NCBI RefSeq assembly: GCF_002209535.1
Contig: NZ_NJIG01000011.1
Location: 101,911-165,910 of the forward strand
Origin: Achromobacter marplatensis
GTDB lineage: Bacteria; Pseudomonadota; Gammaproteobacteria; Burkholderiales; Burkholderiaceae_B
Length of the DNA stretch: 64,000 nucleotides
Reading direction: 5' to 3'
Below the pieces are notes generated by a model that worked only from the letters and a program-made list of their open reading frames with translations, did no database searches and had not been told where the DNA came from. Of this stretch, positions 60,531 through 64,000 are shown piece by piece. The position numbers and the translations under genes were made by a program. How positions within the stretch are numbered: position 1 is the stretch's first letter; each line of letters begins with the position of its first letter.

Positions 60531-61559
60531 TCACCCGCAACGGCGCAAGCTCTGGCTTGGGCTTTCGCCGTACCGCGCCTTGTACCCGGCGCTGAAGCGG
60601 CCCATGTGCGCGAAGCCCCAGCGCAGGGCCACGGCGGCGATGTTGTGGCTTTCGCCCGACAGCAGTTCGGCGCGGGCGCGCTCCATGCGCAGGTCGCGCA
60701 GGTAGTGCATGGGGCTCACGTCCAGGAATTCCTTGAACCCCGCATACAGGCTGCGCACGCTGACGCCGGCAATGCGGGCCAGTTGTTCGGCGCTGACGGG
60801 TTCGTGCGCGTGGGCCTGCAGATAGTCCTGCACGCTGCGCACGTGGCGCGGCAGCACCGCGGCGCGGCGGCCGGGCGGCACGCAGGTGTAGTTGTGAGGA
60901 TGGGCCGACAGCAGGGTGGCCGCGACCAGTTGTTCCATCTGGTGCACGATCAACTTGTGCGTGGCCAGGTCCGCGTGCTGCGACGAACAGTCCAGCAGAT
61001 ACGTCATGAGGCAGCGCCAGGCCGGGCAATCGCGCCAGCGGAATCCCAGCTGGAAGCGCAGCGGCCGATCCAGCGTACAGCCCAGTTGACCCATCAACGT
61101 GCGCTCGAGCAGGGAACGGCCCACGCGAAGCATGAACTGATCGCTGTCGCCGCTCCAGCGCATCGCCAGGTCGTCGTCCGGGCTGACTACGGACGCGACA
61201 TCCGGCGTGGAGTCCACTTGCTGCGGGCCGCTGCTGATGCGGGCCGATCCCGCCAGCGGCATCTGCACCAGGAAGAAGTCCTCGAGCGGGCCGGGTCGGA
61301 TCTCGACATGGGCGCCGTAGCGCAACCGGTTCAACGAGACATCGCCCAGCGGCTGGTGATGCATGCGGGCATCCAGGCGCTGCATCGCGCCCACCACGCC
61401 CAACTGATGCGGCCGCATGACCCGGCCGACCATGGAGCGGGCTTCATCCAGATCGCCGGAGGCGAACAGCTGCTGCGCCGGCAGCCCCAGGACGGATTCG
61501 ATGCGCGGCGCGGCGGGCGGCCAGGTAGTGCTGGTGGCGGACGGCGTCGGGTTGATCAT
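60531..61559 (-). CDS. AraC-family regulator of XylS/FeaR type
   Basis: A 342-residue regulator with an AraC-binding-2-like N-terminal domain (residues about 50-200; SLNRLRYGAHVEIRPGPLEDFFLVQMPLAG) and the C-terminal double helix-turn-helix (AEQLARIAGVSVRSLYAGFKEFLDVSPMHYLRDLRMERARAELL, GFAHMGRFSAGYKARYGESPSQSL). This type activates aromatic catabolic operons. It faces the StyAB-like operon and is the natural candidate for its activator, probably binding the 25-bp direct repeats. The start MINPTPSA at 61559 is chosen because residues upstream of it in the open frame look non-coding. Confidence 0.87.
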   Translation of the reverse strand: MINPTPSATSTTWPPAAPRIESVLGLPAQQLFASGDLDEARSMVGRVMRPHQLGVVGAMQRLDARMHHQPLGDVSLNRLRYGAHVEIRPGPLEDFFLVQMPLAGSARISSGPQQVDSTPDVASVVSPDDDLAMRWSGDSDQFMLRVGRSLLERTLMGQLGCTLDRPLRFQLGFRWRDCPAWRCLMTYLLDCSSQHADLATHKLIVHQMEQLVAATLLSAHPHNYTCVPPGRRAAVLPRHVRSVQDYLQAHAHEPVSAEQLARIAGVSVRSLYAGFKEFLDVSPMHYLRDLRMERARAELLSGESHNIAAVALRWGFAHMGRFSAGYKARYGESPSQSLRRCG

Positions 61560-61694
61560 GGCAGGGGTTTCCTCCCGCGTGGGAGCCTGGAAGGATTCGA
61601 TAGTAAAGCTGCGCAGGGCGGGGGGGACTGGTGGAAAACCCGTCCCGCGCCGGGGGAGCCTGGCCGTTTCCTGCACTGCCTAGCCGCAGAATGC

Positions 61695-61723
61695 AAAAAA
61701 CCGCGGCCAGGGCCACGGTTTTT
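61695..61723 (-). terminator. Intrinsic terminator of the pirin gene
   Basis: A stem AAAACCGCGGCC with its partner GGCCACGGTTTT (one mismatch) and a 2-base loop; six T follow on the minus strand. It begins about 74 bases beyond the pirin stop. The rest of the gap holds the promoter of the AraC gene. Confidence 0.75.
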
Positions 61724-61796
61724 CGCGCACGGCTTAATCGCCGTCAAATGAAGGAGTTAAGGCCTGGGGCGGGCAGACAGCGCCCGCCTCGTGGCG

Positions 61797-62660
61797 TCAG
61801 TGCATCTTCCCGTAGCGGCCGGCGTTGAAGTCCTGGATGGCTTCGACGATTTCCGCTTGCGAGTTCATCACGAACGGACCGTATCCCACCACCGGCTCAT
61901 CGATCGGCTCGCCGCTCAGGACCAGGAACACGGCGTCGTTGTTGGCTTCGACCGTGATGTCTTCCCCGTCCTGCGAGAACAGCGCCAGATGCGCGTCGCG
62001 GGCGACGGACTCGCCGTTGACCAGCACCGTGCCGCGCAGCACCACCAGCATGCTGTTGCGGCCCGCGGCGACGGGAAACGTCGCGGTCTTGCCCGCATTC
62101 AGCCGCACGTCCCACACGTCCATGGGCGTGAAGGTGCGCGCCGGGCCGGCCTGGCCCGCAAAGTTGCCCGCGATCACCCGCAGCGAACCCGCATCGTCCG
62201 GCAGCGCCACCACGGGGATGTCCGCATTGAGGATGCCCTGGTAACCCGCCGGCGCGGTCTTGTCGCGGGCAGGCAGGTTGACCCACAACTGCACCATTTC
62301 CAGCTCGCCACCCGACCGGGTGAACGCGGGGGAATGGAATTCCTCATGCAGGATGCCCGAGGCCGCCGTCATCCATTGCACATCGCCAGGACCGATGACG
62401 CCACCGTTGCCGGTGGAGTCGCGGTGCTCGACCTCGCCGCTGTAGACGATGGTCACGGTTTCAAAGCCGCGATGGGGGTGCTGGCCCACGCCGCGCGGAT
62501 GGTCGGCCGGCTCGAACTTGGCCGGGCCGGCGTAATCCAGCAGCAGGAAGGGGCTGACGTTCTTGCCTTTGTCGTTGTAGGAGAACATCGAGCGCACCGG
62601 GAAGCCGTCACCCACCCAGTGGGGGCGGGGAGCAGCGTGCAAACCGAGGATCTTCTTCAT
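61797..62660 (-). CDS. Pirin-family protein
   Basis: A 287-residue bicupin with metal-binding residues in GQHPHRGFETVTIVYSGEVEHRDSTGNGGVIGPGDVQWMTAASGILHEEFHS. The three His and one Glu of the pirin iron site appear as H-P-H, H-R and H-E-E. The C-terminal second cupin ends QAEIVEAIQDFNAGRYGKM. Some members act as quercetinase or redox-sensing proteins, but its role here is unknown. It stands alone with its own terminator. Confidence 0.92.
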   Translation of the reverse strand: MKKILGLHAAPRPHWVGDGFPVRSMFSYNDKGKNVSPFLLLDYAGPAKFEPADHPRGVGQHPHRGFETVTIVYSGEVEHRDSTGNGGVIGPGDVQWMTAASGILHEEFHSPAFTRSGGELEMVQLWVNLPARDKTAPAGYQGILNADIPVVALPDDAGSLRVIAGNFAGQAGPARTFTPMDVWDVRLNAGKTATFPVAAGRNSMLVVLRGTVLVNGESVARDAHLALFSQDGEDITVEANNDAVFLVLSGEPIDEPVVGYGPFVMNSQAEIVEAIQDFNAGRYGKMH

Positions 62661-62827
62661 GGCGTCTATTCCTATTGCGCGACCCCTGCGGGGTCGTTCG
62701 TCATAGGGTTAAAGATAAGGGCGGAACGCTGGTTTCGGTAGTCCCCCCTATTGATAAGCACTGTTCCATGGATCGGACGATGCCCCCATCCCATTCCGCC
62801 CGCTGCCGTCTGTCGTATCCTTGCCCG

Positions 62828-63364
62828 ATGGAACTACGCGCGGACACTGCCCAGGAAGGGCGCAACAATCACGTCTGGGGCTTTGCCCCTGTCGCAACCC
62901 CCCATTCACGGGTGCTGGTCCTGGGCTCCATGCCCGGCGTGGCGTCGCTTGCACAGGTTCGCTACTACGCCCACCCCCGCAACGCATTCTGGCCCATCGC
63001 CGCGCAGGTCCTGGGCTTCGATCCCACCCTGGACTACCCCCACCGCCTGCAAGCCCTGCAAGCCGCCGGCATCGCCCTGTGGGACGTCCTGCAAGCCTGC
63101 GAACGCCCCGGCAGCCTGGACGCCAACATCCGCCACGACACGCTCATCCCCAACGATTTCGCCGCCTTCCTGACGGCCCACCCGGCCATCACCCGCGTCT
63201 GCTTCAACGGCGGCAAGGCCGCCACCCTCTACCGCCGCCACGTCCTGCCCAGGCTACCCCAAACAAACCTGGAATACGTGGATCTCCCCTCCACCAGCCC
63301 CGCCCACGCCGCCGCCTCCTTCGAGACAAAGCTCGCCGCCTGGCGACAAGCACTCACCGCCTAA
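62828..63364 (+). CDS. Hypoxanthine/uracil-DNA glycosylase, UDG family 6-like
   Basis: A 178-residue DNA-deoxyinosine/G:U mismatch glycosylase-like protein. Motif I is VLVLGSMPGVASL and motif II-like QVRYYAHPRNAFWPIAAQVLGF, the layout of the hypoxanthine-DNA glycosylase family, followed by FNGGKAATLYRRHVLPRL and LPSTSPAHAAAS. The start MELRADTAQEG at 62828 fits the family best. The gene is C-rich in its last 400 bases, unlike the G-rich coding strands elsewhere. Confidence 0.82.
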   Translation: MELRADTAQEGRNNHVWGFAPVATPHSRVLVLGSMPGVASLAQVRYYAHPRNAFWPIAAQVLGFDPTLDYPHRLQALQAAGIALWDVLQACERPGSLDANIRHDTLIPNDFAAFLTAHPAITRVCFNGGKAATLYRRHVLPRLPQTNLEYVDLPSTSPAHAAASFETKLAAWRQALTA

Positions 63365-63378
63365 ACACGAAGGCGGCA

Positions 63379-63470
63379 ACACCCCCGCAACACCCCGCAG
63401 CTCCCACTGCCCCCCGGCACAACGCCCCGCAACACGCCCCGGCAACATCCCCCCGCAACCCCCACCACGT
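63379..63470 (+). repeat. C-rich degenerate tandem repeat
   Basis: Six imperfect copies of a CCCCGCAACA-like unit, spaced about 13-16 bases apart, immediately downstream of the DNA glycosylase gene. Low-complexity sequence, with strong C over G on the plus strand. Confidence 0.5.
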
Positions 63471-63837
63471 ATGCCCGAAAAGGCCGCGCAGGGCGGCCTT
63501 CTCGGGCGGGCATGCCACCCCCTTCCGCGGCATTCTCACCCCCACCAAAACGCCAAGCACGCCGCTCCCCCCAGCGGCCTTGGCATGACGCTGCTGGAGC
63601 TGGTTGTCGCGCGGGCGGGGGTGGGGCGGCCGTTCGGTGACGCCCGACGGAATCCGAAGGGAGCCGTAGGCGGACGAGGATGAGGACGGGGAAGTCCGGC
63701 CCCCGCGGGCCGGACCGTCATCGTTGGCCGCGCCACCCCCGCCCGCGCGACAACCGGCGCCCCAAGAACCCAGCAGCCTGCAACCAGCACCCAGCAAAGG
63801 CAACCTGCCGAGCCCCGACCCCGTATCCGTCCCCCAA

Positions 63838-63851
63838 TTGATTCAAATCAA
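63838..63851 (+). promoter_or_regulatory. Perfect FNR/ANR/DNR box before the last gene
   Basis: TTGATTCAAATCAA matches TTGAT-N4-ATCAA at every specified base. It is centred about 27-32 bases before a -10-like TGATAAG (63871-63877), the geometry of a class II FNR-activated promoter. It lies 66 bases upstream of the next start. Confidence 0.85.
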
Positions 63852-63917
63852 CCCCCTATATAACTCCCAGTGATAAGTTAATAACAACAAAAAGTAACCG
63901 CCCCGGAGCCCCAAGCA

Positions 63918-64000
63918 ATGCCCCCCTCACCAGAACCCCCCCTACCCAGTAAACGCGGCTTCCTGAAAGGACTCCTCGGCCTGAGCGCCGCCGCCACCAT
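63918..64000 (+). CDS. N-terminus of a probable Tat-exported protein (3' end cut by window edge)
   Basis: An ATG after CGGAG opens a frame to the right edge: 27 codons with a short Pro-rich lead, then SKRGFLKGLLGLSAAAT. This is a Tat-type signal (x-K-R-x-F-L-K) in which the first twin Arg is Lys. The family cannot be read from this much sequence; cofactor-bearing redox enzymes, molybdopterin enzymes or a DyP-type peroxidase are options. The FNR box upstream suggests low-oxygen induction. Confidence 0.55.
   Translation, partial: MPPSPEPPLPSKRGFLKGLLGLSAAAT

Larger units (their letters stand above)
63365..63917. other. Non-coding, structured and C-rich region (553 bases)
   Basis: No supported gene is seen. 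From 63379 to 63470 it holds degenerate CCCCGCAACA-like repeats. Hairpins follow at 63473-63507 (15-bp stem with one mismatch) and 63694-63715 (perfect 9-bp stem GTCCGGCCC/GGGCCGGAC). Then come an AT-rich promoter stretch and an FNR box near the right end. A 149-codon open frame on the minus strand (63354-63803) is low-complexity Gly/Arg/Pro and is not called as a gene. Confidence 0.6.

Noticed and set aside
63354..63803. 149-codon minus-strand frame in the right-hand intergenic region
   Set aside because: It is low-complexity and Gly/Cys/Arg-rich, with no ribosome site. It may translate a structured intergenic element.
1..64000. CRISPR arrays, tRNA or rRNA genes, insertion sequences, prophage genes
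   Set aside because: I saw no regularly spaced repeats, no tRNA-like T-loop/anticodon patterns, no transposase and no phage structural genes in the window. A covariance-model scan could still find a small RNA gene that I missed.

Overview
The window is a high-GC stretch of chromosome with the codon use and gene families of an Alcaligenaceae betaproteobacterium. Achromobacter or a close Bordetella relative is my inference, based on the AcNiR-like copper nitrite reductase, GTP-type PEP carboxykinase, quinol-dependent NO reductase, abundant LysR regulators and DMT/LysE exporters. I see no rRNA, tRNA, CRISPR array, insertion sequence or prophage gene. Both outer genes are cut: a GGDEF protein at the left edge and a probable Tat-exported protein at the right edge.

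Layout. 1-5.7 kb: diguanylate cyclase, S9 peptidase, small lipoprotein, thioesterase, DNA polymerase IV, YqeY-like protein. 5.8-7.6 kb: an NO-detoxification pair, flavohemoglobin hmp behind a near-perfect NsrR operator, then nsrR. 7.7-20.4 kb: D-amino acid dehydrogenase, proline dehydrogenase and several regulator/transporter or regulator/enzyme pairs (AraC, three LysR, HxlR), including twin GGTT-N9-AACC operators before an MFS gene. 20.4-23 kb: an SsuABC/TauABC-type ABC importer. 23.2-26.7 kb: acyl-CoA dehydrogenase and acyl-CoA ligase, divergent from a Crp/Fnr regulator. 28.3-34.2 kb: a denitrification island with norB (qNOR), a nirV-like gene, a Crp/Fnr regulator of NnrR type and nirK. norB has three tandem GGT-N7-ACC NorR-type sites and a sigma-54 -24/-12 promoter. 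nirK has an NnrR-type box. 34.4-45.8 kb: an orphan aceE-type E1, LysE-family exporters, glutathione reductase, DUF72 protein, a MocR regulator with a clear operator, GNAT enzyme, DMT exporters and a thioredoxin-like protein. 45.9-51.6 kb: an M20 amidohydrolase and a fatty-acid/acyl-CoA gene set (enoyl-CoA hydratase, reductase-type SDR, TetR, acyl-CoA synthetase) tied together by a shared TTGA-N7-TCAA motif. 51.7-53.6 kb: pckG with a strong terminator. 53.7-54.5 kb: a decayed DUF1016/YhcG nuclease gene, followed by a methyltransferase. 55.3-61.6 kb: the most unusual block, a tightly coupled operon of SDR, StyA-like epoxidase, StyB-like flavin reductase, CrtI-like FAD oxidoreductase and MetA-pathway-type outer-membrane channel, with an AraC/XylS-type regulator facing it. 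61.8-64 kb: pirin, a family-6 DNA glycosylase, a C-rich non-coding stretch, and a perfect FNR box before the truncated Tat-signal gene.

Themes. Three nitrogen-oxide regulatory inputs are visible at DNA level (NsrR at hmp, NorR/sigma-54 at norB, NnrR-type at nirK), so NO made by NirK would be removed by qNOR and Hmp under separate controls. The StyAB-like operon is the best candidate for an undescribed catabolic or biosynthetic route; its substrate cannot be read from sequence. No searches were run: homology statements rest on recognised motifs, lengths and context.
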